From Polyangiaceae bacterium (GTDB taxonomy: Bacteria > Myxococcota_A > Polyangia > Polyangiales > Polyangiaceae), in assembly GCA_016715885.1 (NCBI GenBank), contig JADJXL010000028.1, forward strand, positions 434,001 through 498,000: 64,000 bases of DNA. Reading direction: 5' to 3'. The position numbers and the translations under genes were made by a program. Positions 15,988-26,311 of this stretch are shown here, in pieces. The notes beneath the pieces are model-generated. The model saw only the letters and a program-made list of their open reading frames with translations, ran no database searches and was not told where the DNA came from. Numbering within the stretch: the first letter of the stretch is position 1; every line of letters starts with the position of its first letter.

Positions 15988-17307
15988 TCACCGCCAGACG
16001 CAATGGGGGCAACGTCTCCCGCGGTGGGTGAGATCGCGGACGGGCGCCTTCCATTCATGGCCACGATGGCAATACCAATAGACGCTCCGGGTGGTGCTGA
16101 ACACGACGTTTTTGGGTTTCAAGGGGCGATTTTTCGTAGGATGCCATTGCGATGCAATGTCGGGAAACCGGGATGCCAATGAGTTGGTGACGGATACACG
16201 AAAATTGGCACAGAACGGGCATCCACGACGGCGTTGCGCATTGGTTCTCTGGTTGATGATCGTCTGCCATTCATGGTCGGGGCCTTTTGCGCATTTCCAC
16301 CACACGCGGTGCCCCGCATGAGGTGCGACGTCCGTAGGTAGTAGGCTACCGTTTTTCGTCGGGTGCCACTCGGCCGCGATATTGGGGAATATGGCGGCGA
16401 ATGTCGTCGAGGGTATCAACTGGTGACCAGCGCACACCGGGCAGCCTGTTCCATGACCGATTCGCGTTCGGTTAGCAATGAGCGTTTCATACTCGTGACC
16501 TTTGGGACAAACCCACCATGCTGCTCGGGGCGCGCCCATCGTGACGTCGTTGGGCGTCAATGTCCCGTTTTTCGTTGGATGCCACTCGGCAATCAAGTGA
16601 GGCGCACGCGTTGCAAGCGAATTCGTGCTCGACAACCGCCTCGGGAACATGCGACAGAATGGACAACCGCTCGATTGGACGCGCATGGAGACCATGGCCT
16701 CCCATTCGTGGTCCGGCCCGTTGGGGCATCTCCACCACACGCGTCTTTGGGAACCAATCGTCACGTCTTCAGGAAACAGGTCCGTGTTTTTGGAAGGATG
16801 CCATTGCATGGCCAAGTCGGGCCTGCACTCCACCAATGAATTGGGCTTCGATGTCGGTCTGCCTTCACAGATAGGGCAGCCGTGGCGTGCAATTCGATTG
16901 GCCACGGATGCCCGCCAAACGTGTTTCGAATTCTTGGAGCATTTCCACCACACGCGTCGGTCGGTCGAATACAAAATATCATCGGGCTCGATGTTGCCAT
17001 TCTTCTCGACATCCCATTCCCTGATGAGACCCAAAGGAAATCGTTCGAACCAATTGTCGACCGTCGCTCGCCTGCCCAAGCAAAACGGGCATCCAGTACC
17101 TCGACGAGTTCGATTCCAGATCGCCGCTCGCCACGCGTGGTGCGCATTCACTGGGCAACACCACCATACCTTCATGGACGAAATCGCGCTGCAATCTTGT
17201 GGCTTCACATCTCCATTTTTGGTCGGGTGCCATTGCTGAACGAGCTCGGGAAAATCCGTCAACCTCAAGCCCTTGATGTTTCCACTCGACGGGTTCGACA
17301 TCGGCAT
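15988..17307 (-). CDS. six-repeat treble-clef zinc-finger protein
   Basis: Protein of 439 aa built almost entirely of six units of about 65-72 residues. Each unit reads approximately: P-x(2-4)-EWHPTKNG-x-L-x-P-x-DV, then VWWxC...HEW, then an Arg, then GCPxC. Each supplies CxxC plus a C/H pair for zinc, as in the probable zinc-ribbon family PF14311 (family number from memory). Related domains are found alone or fused to Vsr-like nucleases and are often near mobile or restriction genes. No nuclease domain is fused here. The ATG at 17307 or 17301 could be used. The upstream neighbour is a collapsed helicase gene, whose frame it overlaps by 43 bases. Confidence 0.85.
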   Translation of the reverse strand: MPMSNPSSGNIKGLRLTDFPELVQQWHPTKNGDVKPQDCSAISSMKVWWCCPVNAHHAWRAAIWNRTRRGTGCPFCLGRRATVDNWFERFPLGLIREWDVEKNGNIEPDDILYSTDRRVWWKCSKNSKHVWRASVANRIARHGCPICEGRPTSKPNSLVECRPDLAMQWHPSKNTDLFPEDVTIGSQRRVWWRCPNGPDHEWEAMVSMRVQSSGCPFCRMFPRRLSSTNSLATRAPHLIAEWHPTKNGTLTPNDVTMGAPRAAWWVCPKGHEYETLIANRTRIGHGTGCPVCAGHQLIPSTTFAAIFPNIAAEWHPTKNGSLLPTDVAPHAGHRVWWKCAKGPDHEWQTIINQRTNAQRRRGCPFCANFRVSVTNSLASRFPDIASQWHPTKNRPLKPKNVVFSTTRSVYWYCHRGHEWKAPVRDLTHRGRRCPHCVWR

Positions 17308-17858
17308 GGTCGAATCATCGCCCTTTTTGGGTAGATTGTCAAATTCATTCCTGCATGCTCATACCCCAACGACGATGTGGACCCGGGCATCACTTGCCCC
17401 GATTCTTGAATTGCGCTCGGGTTCCGCATCGTTTGGCCGAGTATGATATCTTTGGGCTCGCGTCCCAGGCACTCGCGAATGAGGTCTTTGGCGATGCCCC
17501 ATTCAAAACCGGTCGGATGAATCGTTTGCGATTCGTCGCCAGCCGCAATGAAGAGGGCGGCCCGATCACGGCGCGCGATGGCGCGGGGGAGCTCGAGGAG
17601 CAATGCGATCTCGACGGGCGTGAGATCCTGCGCTTCATCGAGGAGCACAGGACACACGTCGTCAAGGGGGTATTGGTTTCCGCGCACCGGGGTTCTTCGC
17701 CATGCCTGAGCGACTGTGCCCTTGGCGCGAGACGTCCGCCCGGTGATTGCGAGTTGTGCCTCGGTCCATAAAACTTTTTGGCGGATCGAATCGCCGATGG
17801 AGGCGTCGAGTTGAGCCAGGTGCGTGTGAACGTCGGGGTGGACGAGAAGCTTAGGCAT
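17265..17858 (-). pseudogene. internally deleted UvrD-like helicase remnant
   Basis: The frame begins with a plausible N-terminus (MPKLLVHPDVHTHLAQLDAS, ATG 17858) but after about 45 codons jumps to a helicase core: Walker B VLLDEAQDLT (about 71-80), motif III-like GDESQTIHP with F118-W120, and GQTMRNPSAI. Intact superfamily-I helicases with this N-terminus are many hundred residues long; Walker A and the C-terminal motor domain are absent here. The frame then runs without sense into the zinc-finger gene. This is a relic left by at least two deletions. Confidence 0.75.
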
Positions 17859-18284
17859 GTCGGATCGGAATCACGCCTTACCATAGTGAGTGATGGCGTG
17901 CTCGGGATTCGACACGCACGAGTCACACGGCAGCGGGGTAGGAGCACTTCGAGCGACTCTGCACCCCAAACATGTGAGCGGGGTGTTTGGCAAATGCGAG
18001 GAGCAATCGGGCGGAATGCTGCGAGGATGAAGGTATCTCAGACGCTGAGCGCTTCGTCTCATAACTCGAGCCAAAGTGCGTCACCGCACGCCCGCGCGGG
18101 GTTTCAACCCCGCGCGGGGGTGCATTCTTGCCGACACCACTCACAACGCGTCTCTCCGTGCACCGAACCATTCCCACCCGCAACTTGCGTCATCAGACAA
18201 TCTACGTAGATACGACAAAAAAACAAAGCCCCCCGGAAGAACGATTCTCACGGGGGGCTCGGTTTTTCTTGCTAATCGTTTCGA
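17859..18284. other. gene-free spacer with a palindrome and a terminator
   Basis: No gene seen. A CGCGCGGGG...CCCCGCGCG palindrome at about 18089-18119 belongs to the intergenic repeat family. A strong hairpin at 18227-18259 terminates the DUF1501 gene. Confidence 0.6.
18227..18259 (-). terminator. bidirectional intrinsic terminator
   Basis: Stem AGCCCCCCG / CGGGGGGCT with a 15-base loop. Reading on the minus strand it is followed by TTGTTTTTTT, placed 25 bases after the stop of the DUF1501 gene. On the plus strand it is followed by CGGTTTTT, so it can act both ways. Confidence 0.85.
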
Positions 18285-19565
18285 TCAGCCGAAGAGCGGC
18301 AGCTCTTCCTTTTCCTTGATCGGGAACCGAACGGCGAGCTCGGATTGATCAATGCCCGCGAGCCTGCGGAGCGCGCGGTGAATGTGACCCGGCTTCAGGC
18401 GAATACCTCCGCCCTCCACGGGTGCCAGCGTATTGGGATCGATGTTGTAAGGGTTGTGCCTATCGGTCGTCTTACCGATGACCGTATCACCTGGAATGCC
18501 CTTACCCATGAGCATCATGCTCGTAATGGACCAATGGTCTTTGCCATCGCCATCGTTGTACCCCGGCGTGCGGCCGAAGTCCGAACCCATGATGATCACG
18601 ACATTGCCCCAAATACCGAACGCCTTGGATTGCTCGACCAAGTAATCGACGCCATCCCAGATCCTGGCCAAACTCTGGAATTGCCCTTGGTCGTTGTTGC
18701 CGTGCGTATCGAAGCCGCCGGTGCTGAGATTGACGCTCACGCAAATACCAGCTCGGTATGCGGCGAGCGCGATCTGCACCTGCCTGCGCAAATTCGATTG
18801 CTCGAGTTGCGTCGGCAGGTATTCCGTGAGCTTCTTCAGCTCGTTTTGACCCGAGCGGGCCGTATAAAGCATGCCCATCGACTCTTTGAGCCGCGGGAGG
18901 TTTTGCTTGGCCATGTAGGCTTGGTGCCGAGCATCGCGCATTTGCGAAATGCGAGCAAAGGTCTCCTCTGAATGAAAAGGCGTCTGGTCCTGGTCATACA
19001 GAGGGTCGATGATGTTCGGGAAGGCAATCTTGCGAATGGCCTCGAGGTTGCCCACGCGCGTCACGGCCACCGTGCCACCGGTGACGTCGTAGCCGCCGTA
19101 GGAGATGTACGACATCGGCAATGCTCCGCCCGCGTGGCTTGCAACGAGCGCCGCGAAGGAGGCTTTGTTTTCCACGAGCGTGCCGGACCAGGTGACGCGC
19201 GTGCCGACGTCGTGGCTGTTCGTCGACGTATCGACGCCATTGAGGACCATGAGGTCTTTGGCGTATTTGTCGAAGAATGCCTTGTTTTCGGGCGTGGGGG
19301 CATATCGCATGCCGCTCGCGCTGCCTGTGGCGGTTCCGATGTCGGTGGCCAAGTAATGGTTCATCGGATTCGGATCATCCGGCCCCGTTGCTCCTTTCGG
19401 ATCACAGAAGCTCGTCACGTCCCAGCCACCGCTGGCTTGAATCGTGACCCACAACGTGCCCGTGTAGGGTCCGGCCGCGCTGGCGCGGTCGGAGAATGGC
19501 AAGCTGGCAGCGGCCACTCCAAGCCCCGCCATCGATGTTATCTTGAGAAAGTCTCGTCGATCCAT
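18285..19565 (-). CDS. DUF1501-domain protein with Tat signal
   Basis: Exported protein of 426 aa of the DUF1501 family (sulfatase/alkaline-phosphatase-like fold; activity not established). The N-terminus is a twin-arginine signal (RRDFLK, then a hydrophobic stretch to ASA at about residue 30), so the protein is exported folded. Typical blocks are visible: SGGWDVTSF early, GGFDTHGNND in the middle, and SDFGRTPGYNDGDGKDHW near residue 310. It follows the cytochrome-c-like lipoprotein gene by 9 bases, the arrangement known from Planctomycetes and Myxobacteria, where the two families are nearly always paired. A terminator follows. Confidence 0.9.
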   Translation of the reverse strand: MDRRDFLKITSMAGLGVAAASLPFSDRASAAGPYTGTLWVTIQASGGWDVTSFCDPKGATGPDDPNPMNHYLATDIGTATGSASGMRYAPTPENKAFFDKYAKDLMVLNGVDTSTNSHDVGTRVTWSGTLVENKASFAALVASHAGGALPMSYISYGGYDVTGGTVAVTRVGNLEAIRKIAFPNIIDPLYDQDQTPFHSEETFARISQMRDARHQAYMAKQNLPRLKESMGMLYTARSGQNELKKLTEYLPTQLEQSNLRRQVQIALAAYRAGICVSVNLSTGGFDTHGNNDQGQFQSLARIWDGVDYLVEQSKAFGIWGNVVIIMGSDFGRTPGYNDGDGKDHWSITSMMLMGKGIPGDTVIGKTTDRHNPYNIDPNTLAPVEGGGIRLKPGHIHRALRRLAGIDQSELAVRFPIKEKEELPLFG

Positions 19566-19574
19566 GGGGCTCTC

Positions 19575-21903
19575 CTACTCGTAAAGGAATTGGTAGTCCG
19601 ACAGCAGGTACGTGGTAACGGCCATCCAGGAACGAATGACGTAATTCGGATCGTCCCTCAGTTTGTCCTCGTCGGGCAATTCGACGCGCGTCCAGAAGTC
19701 ATTCTGAACCTGACACGCCCAATCGAGCGATTCGGAATAATTCTTCATCGGATCGCTCATGCCTTTGATGCCTTCGCGATACGTTTCGAGGAAGAGCTGG
19801 TAGGTCCTTTCGATTTCGGGATGACCATCGGGGAGTTTTTCTCCGAGGATCCGCTCGTGCAGGTGCTGGATGTTTTTCTTGATGGCGACCACGGCCGGTT
19901 CGACGGGGAAACCATTCTTGTCTTCGGGTTCGAACGTCAATTCGACGTGCGGGAAGAGCAAGCGTTCCTCGGCGGATTTCCAGAATTCGCGCGGGACGAC
20001 GCGACACGCCATTTCATTGGACATGCGCTCGGCGATGTTCGCCATGATGCCGTTCGGGCTCTTGACGCGCGTGACGACGTCAGCCGAATCAATACCGCCG
20101 TACAGCATGCGGTATTGATCTCGGATGAGCAGGTAATCGTTGGACCAGCCGCCATCTTTCGAATGCCCTGGGACGCCACGGATACCCCGTCACGGCCCAG
20201 ACCTTGCGGTGGAGCTGTTCGGGCGTGAGGAATCGGCCCATACCGAGCGTCGAGAGTTTCGACTTTTGGTCGGTCGTGAGCGGTTGCGAATTCTTCGCGC
20301 GGTAGTACGGCGACTTGACGATTTCCTTGAACACGACCTTCAAGTTGAAGTTGCTGTCCGTGAAGTCGTGCGCGATCTTGCTGAATTGCGAATAGATCGC
20401 GAGGTAGGAATCGAATTCGCTGGCGAAGTCGGGCGAGCTTTGGTCCGTCGGCGCAACCGGGGGAGCTTGTCCCGTCATGCCGGTGAACACGGTGTATGCC
20501 GCTGCGAGAGCAAACCGCGGATCGTTGGCGACACGCGGCCCGAGCCACTTGAGTCCTTCCGAAAGCCTTTCGTAAGGAATGTTTTCTCCGCCAAACCCCG
20601 GCGGACGCATATCGTCGAGTGGCGGGGTCATTGGATCGTACCTGGCGCGATCGTCGAAATGGCGGAATGCACCGGCAATGGGGTCGATCTGGACGTGACA
20701 CACGGTACAGGCGGCCGCGTTCATCGTCGGATTGACCTCGGTCACGATCGTCTGATCGATGGGCTGCTCGGCCGTCTTCAGAATATCGGTTCCGAGGAAG
20801 AATTCGTACACCTTGCGCGCCCTGGCTCGGTTGCGATTGGTGTCCGTCGTCGGATACCGATTCAAGAACATCGGCGACGTGAGGAAACCGGCGTGCGGAA
20901 TCGTTGGGATTTGTGCTTCGACGAATTCCGTGGGATCCGCGTCGTTCTTGAACGTCACGCCCGAGAGCATGTACGCCTTGGCCGAGAACGGATTGACCAT
21001 GATGTAATTGGCCGTCAGCACTTCCGTGAAGGGCCGATTTTCACGCACGACATGCGCGACGAGCTCGATGGGTTCACGAGCGACGCCACGGTTCGTCCAG
21101 GAACGAAGCTTGTTGTACAAATCGTCCCAGTTCCTGGCGCCGTACTTTTCGATCCAAGCGTTCGCTTCGGCCGGATCAGAGAGCCCGTTGTACCACTTGG
21201 GATTGTAATAATCGACGTCGTTGAGCAGATTGACCGCGTCTTCGTTCTCGAGGTAACGGTCGGTCAAAAAGACATCGTTGTAGATTTCCTTCAGGCGCGT
21301 ATAAAACGCGTCTTCGGTCATCATCTTGTCGAGAATGGGATCGAGCGCTTCGATGCCCCCTGCTTCGACCGCCTTCACTTCGGCATCCGTCGGCAGACGC
21401 CCAACGAGCGAAAGGGATGCTTTGCGGAGCGTTTCCACGGGTGTCGCGAGCTGCACTCCGGCAAACACGGCGTTGAGGTTCGTCTCGCATGACGACGGCT
21501 CGTCGAACCGGTTGACCAGCTCCTGGAGCGCCGCGTAGTCGTCACTGCCCTCATCGATCACCACGCCGCCAGGATGCTTGCGTGATGCAGTTCCACCCGT
21601 CGGCATCGCCAAAAGAAGCGACTCGCCATCCTGCTCGAGCGTCGCTGCATTCTTCACGATCTCGAAGTTCGAATCGAGAAACCCGGCTTCGGTGCTGCCG
21701 CGAAGCACCAAGCTCGATTGGTTCGCGATACCCGTCGGGCTATGACAGCCCACGCATTTGACCGCGAGCACCGGCGCCCAAACTTTTTGGGCAAAGTACA
21801 GGTCATCCGATACACACGCTCCATCGCCGTCTCCGGCATTGCATCCTGAAAAGCCCAGCGCCCCCAGCACGGCCAGGGACACCAAACCCATCGACCACTT
21901 CAT
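19575..21903 (-). pseudogene. cytochrome-c-like DUF1549/DUF1588-type lipoprotein, one frameshift
   Basis: Large exported lipoprotein (about 775 aa if repaired), started at the ATG at 21903 so that the signal peptide ends in FSGC. Two heme c attachment motifs are visible: CVGCH near residue 50, in a PSCyt1-like segment, and CTVCH near residue 400, followed by IDPIAGAF as in DUF1588. The segment LRKASLSLVGRLPTDAEV matches DUF1549. The frame breaks near 20175 (GYPWR), and the C-terminal part (DGGWSNDYLLIRDQYRMLYG and onward) continues in another frame to TAG/TGA at 19575. It pairs with DUF1501; a role in electron transfer at the envelope is inferred. Confidence 0.8.
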
Positions 21904-22556
21904 TTCGAGTCGTCTTCGCGTTTGCGCCATGAGCGACCTCGTTCTCGTTGTCCAAGCCGCACCTCGCGACTTGGAAAGTCATAGGCAACATTCCACCTAT
22001 ATCACGGATCGTCCCAAGACTGGATCATGCAAATCGTCGGAATACGGTGAAAAAACTCGCACCCGATTGCAGGATTTCATGCGGACTACAACGAACGCAC
22101 GTATGCGGAGCACGCGTGCTCACGGTCGCGTCCATTGCCTCGCGCTTTTTCGAGCGCTACCGCAATCGAGCGTTATGGGCGGAGTGGTGAAATTTTGATG
22201 GGGGGTGAGACCACGCGGCGGGTTGAAGAGGCTGTCTCAAAACTCGAGCCGTAGTGTGTCACCGAGCGCCCGCGCGGGCGCGCTCCACGATTGTGTTGAT
22301 CCGTCTCAGAACTCGGACCGCGGTTGCAACACCGCACGCCCGCGCGGGATTGAAATCCCGCGCTACACGACAAGAAGTCCTCGCGCTGCCGCGCTCGGAC
22401 TAACGTCATGGCTGCATGGCGAGGCATGCAGTCTATGCGAAATCGTCGAGGTGCTGATGTGTGGGGTTTTAACCCCGGGTCGAGGACGCACGTTCAGACT
22501 TTTGAGACGGCCTCTTCAACCCGCCCCGACGCTCGAACGCGCAAATTCGCAGAACT
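21904..22556. other. gene-free stretch with dispersed repeats
   Basis: No convincing gene. From about 22205 it carries the repeat family also seen at 14.8-15.0 kb: GAGGCTGTCTCAAAACTCG at 22228, a palindrome near 22340-22362, the shared block at 22357-22451, and an inverted copy of the first element near 22495-22525. The left part (21904-22200) holds the promoter region of the cytochrome-like gene. Confidence 0.6.
22357..22451 (+). repeat. intergenic repeat block shared with 14.9 kb
   Basis: Nearly identical to 14907-15001. As there, it directly follows a GCGGGATTGAAATCCCGC palindrome, so the unit consists of palindrome plus block. Confidence 0.85.
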
Positions 22557-23255
22557 CTACACGCCTCCACCCGCTCCGCCCGCTCCGCCAGCACCACCAC
22601 CCGCTCCGCCAGCTCCGCCAGCTCCACCGCCACCCGCTCCGCCACCCGCTCCGCCAGCGCCGCCACCACCGCCGCCACCTCCCGAGCTCGACGAGCTCGA
22701 CGACGATGAGGCGGCGCTCGACGACGACGATGAGCTCCCACTACCGCCGCATTTCATGTGGTTCTTGCAGTCGTTACACGAGCAGCCTTCGAGGTACGGG
22801 ACACATGAGCCGTTATCGACGCAGTTTTGCGTGCACCGAGCCTGGTCCGTGCAATCGCCGCACGTGCAGTCTTCGTCGAGCTCGCACATGCCATCGTCTT
22901 CGCACCCGACACTCGTCGGCGGACATTGTTCGACTTTGAAATAACAGTCGTTGCACGTGCAATCTTCTGCTTCCGCGCCGAGGTTGCAGGTTCCATCGTC
23001 GGCGCACCGGCTCGTGCACGCGGCACGGCTTGCGCAATCGGCGCATTCGCACGTTTCGGGGTTGTCACCCAAGTAGTTGCAAAACCCATCGGGCTGATTG
23101 CCATTGCAGTCCGGCGCCTGCGAACCGCCGCCGCCAAAGCCGCCCGCGTTCGTCGCAGCCGACGAGTTGCCCGTCGTGGCATCGTTGGTGCAACCAACGA
23201 AGGCCGAGCCCACAAGGAGAAACGAAGAAGCAAGGATAGCGGTCAAGTTGCGCAT
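22557..23255 (-). CDS. Cys-rich lipoprotein with Ser/Gly/Ala-rich tail
   Basis: Precursor of 232 aa with signal peptide and lipobox (FVGC, Cys at about residue 22). The mature protein has a short Gly-rich linker, then about 130 residues with some 25 Cys in repeated CxCxxC units (CECADC, CTCNDC, CTCGDC, CSCNDC), each preceded by an acidic G-x-C segment, resembling tandem small disulfide or metal-binding loops. The C-terminal 65 residues are a Ser run followed by Gly/Ala repeats. The placement of a low-complexity tail after the Cys domain is the reverse of the other lipoproteins in the window. Function unknown; surface exposure is likely. Confidence 0.75.
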   Translation of the reverse strand: MRNLTAILASSFLLVGSAFVGCTNDATTGNSSAATNAGGFGGGGSQAPDCNGNQPDGFCNYLGDNPETCECADCASRAACTSRCADDGTCNLGAEAEDCTCNDCYFKVEQCPPTSVGCEDDGMCELDEDCTCGDCTDQARCTQNCVDNGSCVPYLEGCSCNDCKNHMKCGGSGSSSSSSSAASSSSSSSSSGGGGGGGGAGGAGGGAGGGGAGGAGGAGGGAGGAGGAGGGV

Positions 23256-23346
23256 GATTGTGCAAGATCAACGCCCAAGCGTCGCTGCGTCAACAGGACT
23301 CTTCAGGGGTTGCACCACGACCGTTCAAAGGTGCTAAAGGCCCGAC

Positions 23347-25630
23347 ATGCCTCGCCCCACAGCATCTCTTTCGACCCTCACGCTGCTCGTTTCTGCGCTC
23401 GGCGTCGGCTGCGGCGCCGAACCGACCAGCCGTGTCGTAACGTCAAACCCGCAAGCATCTCCGGCAGCTTCGACCGCGACCACACCCTCCGTCGACACAA
23501 AGCCGTTTGCAAATCCTGGCGGCATGTGGGTGCCATCTCAGCTCGATGCTCATCACGAGACGCTGAAATCCGCTGGCCTCGAGCTCGACCCAAAGGCTCT
23601 CACCGACCCCACCACCGCTCCGCTCGGTGCCGTCGTGAGCCTCGGTGGATGCTCGGCATCGTTCGTCTCGCCCGATGGCCTCATCGTCACCAACCACCAC
23701 TGCGTGACGCGCATGCTGCAGTTCGTAGAGGTCAATTCGACGCCGGACCAAGATGTCGCACAGAAAGGTTTCCATGCAAAAACACGCGCCGATGAAAAAT
23801 GGGCCGGTCCCACCAACCGCGTGTTCGTCACTCAATCGTTCAAAGACGTCACGAAAGACGTTCGCGCGGGCCTCGAATCACTCCCGAACGACAGGGCTCG
23901 GTACGACAAGCTCGAGGAACGCGAAAAAGCACTCGTCGCCGCGTGCGAAAAAGACAAGCCCGGCGTTCGCTGTTCACTGAAGAGCTATTTCGGCGGAGCG
24001 CAATACTTGCTCATCGAGCAACTCGAGCTTCGCGACGTGCGGGTCGTCTACGCGCCGCCCGAAGGGGTGGGTAATTTCGGCGGAGAAATCGACAACTGGC
24101 GATGGCCGCGTCACGGGGGTGATTTTTCGTTTTTGCGCGCCTACGTGGGCAAAGATCAAAAGCCAGCGGATCACGCCGCGTCGAACGTTCCTTACAAGCC
24201 GCCGCACTACCTGCGCGTCGCATCGAAACCGCTCGCCGACGGAGACTTCGTGATGGTCGCGGGGTATCCCGGCAGGACGAACCGGCTTCGCACGGCCCTC
24301 GAAGTCCGCGAAGCCGTCGAGTGGGACTTTCCGCGACGAATTGCGGCCTACGAACAAGCCATCGCCGCCCTCGAAGACCTCGAGAAAAAGCAGCCCAAGC
24401 TGAGCGTGAAAATTCAGCCGACCGTGGGCTACCTCGGCAACGGGCTGACGCGCACCAAAGGTTTGTCCGAGGGGCTGGGCAAGGGGGGGCGTCGCTGCTC
24501 GGCGCGAGAAAGAGGACCAAGAGCTTTCGGCATGGATCGACGCCGAAACGCAGCGCAAAGCGGCTTTTGGCGACGTGATGAGCAAGATCACGGCCCTCGT
24601 CGGCGAACGCAAGAAAACGCGTGAAGAAGACATGGCGCTGCAGCGGGTAAACATGAGCGCCGACATGTTTTCGGCCGCCATGATGATCGTCCGCATGGCC
24701 GAAGAGCGGGACAAACCCGATGCCGCTCGTGACCCGGACTTCCAAGAGCGCAACTGGAAACGGCTCGAACAACGCCTGGTGCGCATGACGAGCTCGTACG
24801 ATCGCGCGATCGATCTGACCCTGCTCGGCCTGGAGCTCGAACGAGTCGCCAAGCTCCCGGATGCCGATCGGCCTGGGTTCATGACGACGATCGTCGGCAA
24901 GAAGCTCGACAGGGCGTCGATCGACAAGGCGCTCGCGGACCTGTACCAAACGAAGCTCGAAGACGAAAAAACGCGGCTCGAGCTTTTCCGCAAGGCAAAG
25001 AAGGCCGATCTCGACAAGAGCAAGGACCCGATGATCAAGCTCGCCGTGGCATTGCGCCCGGTTTATGCGGCGGCAGAAGAGCGGGGCAAAGCGTTCGAAG
25101 GGGCGATGAGCTTACTGCGTCCGCGCTACTTCGATGCGCTTCAACAGATGCGAAGCGTGCCGCTGGCTCCGGATGCGAACGGAACGCTGCGCGTGACGTA
25201 TGGAACGGTGCGTGGGTACCGTCCGTCGGCAACAGCTCCGGTGTATCGGCCGTTCACCACGATTTCCGAAATGGCCGCGAAAGCGACGGGCGAGGAACCT
25301 TTCCACGCGCCGCCCAAGCTGCTCGATGCGGCGAAAGCCAAGAAGTACGGCAAGTACTCGAGTGAAACGCTCGGGGAAGTGCCCGTGGACTTTTTGAGCG
25401 ACGTCGATACGACCGGCGGCAATTCGGGGTCACCGACGATGAATTCGAAGGGCGAGCTCGTAGGGTTGCTCTTCGATGGGAACTACGAATCGATGGCTTC
25501 GGACGTGGTGTTCCTGCCGGAAATCACGCGATCCATTCATGTCGACTTCCGGTACGTGCAGTGGGTTTTGGACACTGACGGAGCCGACAACGTCCTCATG
25601 GAACTCGGCGTCACGCCTTCGGTGGACTGA
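23347..25630 (+). pseudogene. S46-family dipeptidyl-peptidase, one frameshift
   Basis: Secreted serine exopeptidase of the DPP7/DPP11 type (about 760 aa if repaired). The signal region contains a lipobox-like VGCG. The chymotrypsin-like halves carry the catalytic His in IVTNHHCV (near residue 120) and the Ser in TGGNSGSP near the C-terminus; the Asp is expected between them, probably in EIDNWRWPRH. A G7 run at 24483-24489 shifts the frame. With one G less the sequence reads on as VAARREKEDQELSAWI, typical of the family's helical domain, and continues to TGA at 25628-25630. The enzyme would release dipeptides outside the cell. Confidence 0.85.
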
Positions 25631-25792
25631 GCTCGCCCCTTGCGCAATCGATGCGCCCATGCGCATGGTCTGCGCCTGCCATGACGGCAGCACGCTTGCA
25701 GTTTGCGTCCGTCCGCGGCTTTCGCCGCAACAATACCGAGATCCAAAGCTCCAGCGTCGCAAGGCCCGTAGGTTGCATCATGCGTACTCAGC

Positions 25793-26311
25793 ATGACTGC
25801 GTTCAACCGGATCCTCGTCCCCGTCGACTTTTCCAACAGCTCACATGCCGCGTGTGAGCTCGCCACGAACCTCGCAACCAAGCTCGACGGGCGTGTCGAG
25901 CTTTTGCACGTGCAAGAGCCGCCGGCGTGGCAAGGGTTCGTGTTTCCAGAGCTCGTGGTCAACCTACCGAACGCAGCGGACGCATCGCTGAACGAGCTCG
26001 TCCAAACGCGCACGGACCGAGCGCTTCGGCACCTCGTCGAGCAGCTCCAACGTGCCGGCGTGACCGAGGTACATCAAAGGCTGGAGATGGGGGAACCGGG
26101 CACGGTGATCCTCCGGTTGGCCGAAGAAGAACGCTTCGACCTCATCGTGATGGGGACGCATGGGCGCAAGGGTTTCGAGCGGCTGGTGATGGGTAGTGTG
26201 GCGGAGCGAGTCGTCAGGCATGCGCCCTGTCCGGTGCTCACGGTGCGCGTTGGAGACGATGCAGCGCCGGAACGAGGTACTGTCATTCGAGAGAACGGAG
26301 CGGACGCATGA
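25793..26311 (+). CDS. universal stress protein (UspA family)
   Basis: Single-domain cytoplasmic Usp, 172 aa. It starts with the standard strand ILVPVDFS and has the ATP-binding loop pattern G-x2-G-x9-G-S in GTHGRKGFERLVMGSVAERV near residue 120, followed by CPVLTVR. It is therefore probably a nucleotide-binding Usp. The stop overlaps the start of the CBS protein by four bases (ATGA), so the two are translated together, and a globin-coupled kinase and its regulator follow. This context points to a response to oxygen, redox or energy state. Confidence 0.93.
   Translation: MTAFNRILVPVDFSNSSHAACELATNLATKLDGRVELLHVQEPPAWQGFVFPELVVNLPNAADASLNELVQTRTDRALRHLVEQLQRAGVTEVHQRLEMGEPGTVILRLAEEERFDLIVMGTHGRKGFERLVMGSVAERVVRHAPCPVLTVRVGDDAAPERGTVIRENGADA

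Noticed and set aside
18345..20228. Long plus-strand frames opposite the DUF1501 and cytochrome-like genes
   Set aside because: They are antisense shadows, which are common in GC-rich DNA; the minus-strand products carry clear domains and export signals.
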